Virus record (IMG/VR): IMGVR_UViG_3300025810_000121
Coordinates: 1 to 20,225 of that record
Strand: one strand, 5' to 3'
Origin: a virus
Length of the DNA: 20,225 nucleotides
The notes beneath the pieces are model-generated. The model was not told the DNA's origin, did not search any database, and saw nothing but the letters and a program-made list of their open reading frames with translations. Each line of letters starts with the position of its first letter. Within the stretch, counting starts at the first letter, position 1. This document shows positions 19,893 to 20,225 of this stretch, in pieces. The position numbers and the translations under genes were made by a program.

Positions 19893-20225
19893 ATGGCGAA
19901 CGATAAAGACTTTTTGCTAAAGAATGCTGTAGAAGTAGGGGGCTCCACAAAGGTAACACTTGGTACAATCACTGGCAGCAACATTGACCTATCCACAGGC
20001 AACTACTTCAGTGACACACTAGCAGCCAACACAACGTACACCATTAGTAATGCAGGGAATGTGCAGTCGTTTCAGCTAGAGGTGACGGGTGGTGCTGTAG
20101 GGTATAGTATTAGTAGCGGAAGCTATGACAGTAAGTCCCTTGATGTGTCGTCCCAAGAAGCTAATGTACAAGGTGTCTTTTTTAAGTCAGATGGAACTAA
20201 AATGTACATCATCGGTTCTGCTGGG
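19893..20225 (+). CDS. Second propeller-type fibre protein, partial (first 111 aa)
   Basis: The gene begins one base after the previous stop and runs off the window in frame. The N-terminus (MANDKDFLLKNAVEVGGSTK) is clearly related to that of the preceding protein (MANNKDFKVKN). It is followed by a module resembling the internal module of the preceding protein (SNIDLSTGNYFSDTLAANTT). The first propeller blade then starts (GSYDSKSLDVSSQEANVQGV, then FFKSDGTKMYIIG). It is therefore a paralogue with the same parts in a different order. Its full length is unknown. Confidence 0.85.
   Translation, partial: MANDKDFLLKNAVEVGGSTKVTLGTITGSNIDLSTGNYFSDTLAANTTYTISNAGNVQSFQLEVTGGAVGYSISSGSYDSKSLDVSSQEANVQGVFFKSDGTKMYIIGSAG

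Noticed and set aside
1-20225. tRNA genes, CRISPR arrays, integrase or attachment sites, insertion sequences
   Set aside because: I saw no cloverleaf-like sequence, no regularly spaced repeats with unique spacers, no recombinase motif and no inverted-repeat-bounded transposase anywhere in the window.

Overview
The window is a contiguous stretch of the structural and packaging region of a tailed bacteriophage (class Caudoviricetes). It is most likely a podovirus from a marine, moderately AT-rich host. The order small terminase, large terminase, portal, scaffold, major capsid protein, adaptor, nozzle, fibres is the virion-assembly module of short-tailed phages, and no tail-sheath, tube or tape-measure gene is present. 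Many proteins resemble, from memory, those of uncultured marine (uvMED-type) phage contigs. The small DUF1127-like gene points to an alphaproteobacterial host, since that family is common there. This host assignment is an inference. Every gene I accept is on the + strand.

Layout. (1) Bases 1-797 hold no gene. This AT-rich control region has a G-rich patch with quadruplex potential, a 37-bp direct repeat, two sigma70-like promoters and inverted repeats. (2) Bases 798-3716 carry eleven small genes packed end to end or overlapping. Most are short, Lys/Arg-rich and of unknown function. Two adjacent overlapping genes look like the two halves of one known basic-protein family. The last gene is a beta-rich protein that may be a virion component. 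(3) Bases 3717-4502 hold a short leader, a DUF1127-like gene and a C-terminally anchored membrane protein. (4) Bases 4502-9574 are the packaging block: TerS, an HTH protein overlapping TerL, TerL, an HNH endonuclease, the portal and a small coiled-coil protein. (5) Bases 9561-13087 are head genes: an unknown 404-aa protein, scaffold and major capsid protein. The capsid gene has a 222-bp leader and is followed by a strong hairpin. (6) Bases 13161-20225 encode the adaptor, the nozzle and three or more fibre proteins. The last two are paralogues built from repeated propeller-like blades, and the second runs off the window.

How the genes work together. TerS and TerL, perhaps helped by the HNH nuclease, pump DNA through the portal into a shell of capsid protein assembled on the scaffold. 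The adaptor and nozzle then close the portal and carry the fibres that bind the host. No lysis gene, polymerase or integrase is recognisable here.

The observations most worth a second look are these. TerL has no ATG before its Walker A motif and overlaps the HTH gene in the +1 frame, with a C5 run just before that gene's stop (possible programmed frameshift). An exact 9-mer, TATAACTAT, occurs in three separate non-coding gaps, with a near-match in a fourth (candidate phage promoter). A basic-protein family is split at its natural joint. The fibre genes show mosaic base composition.
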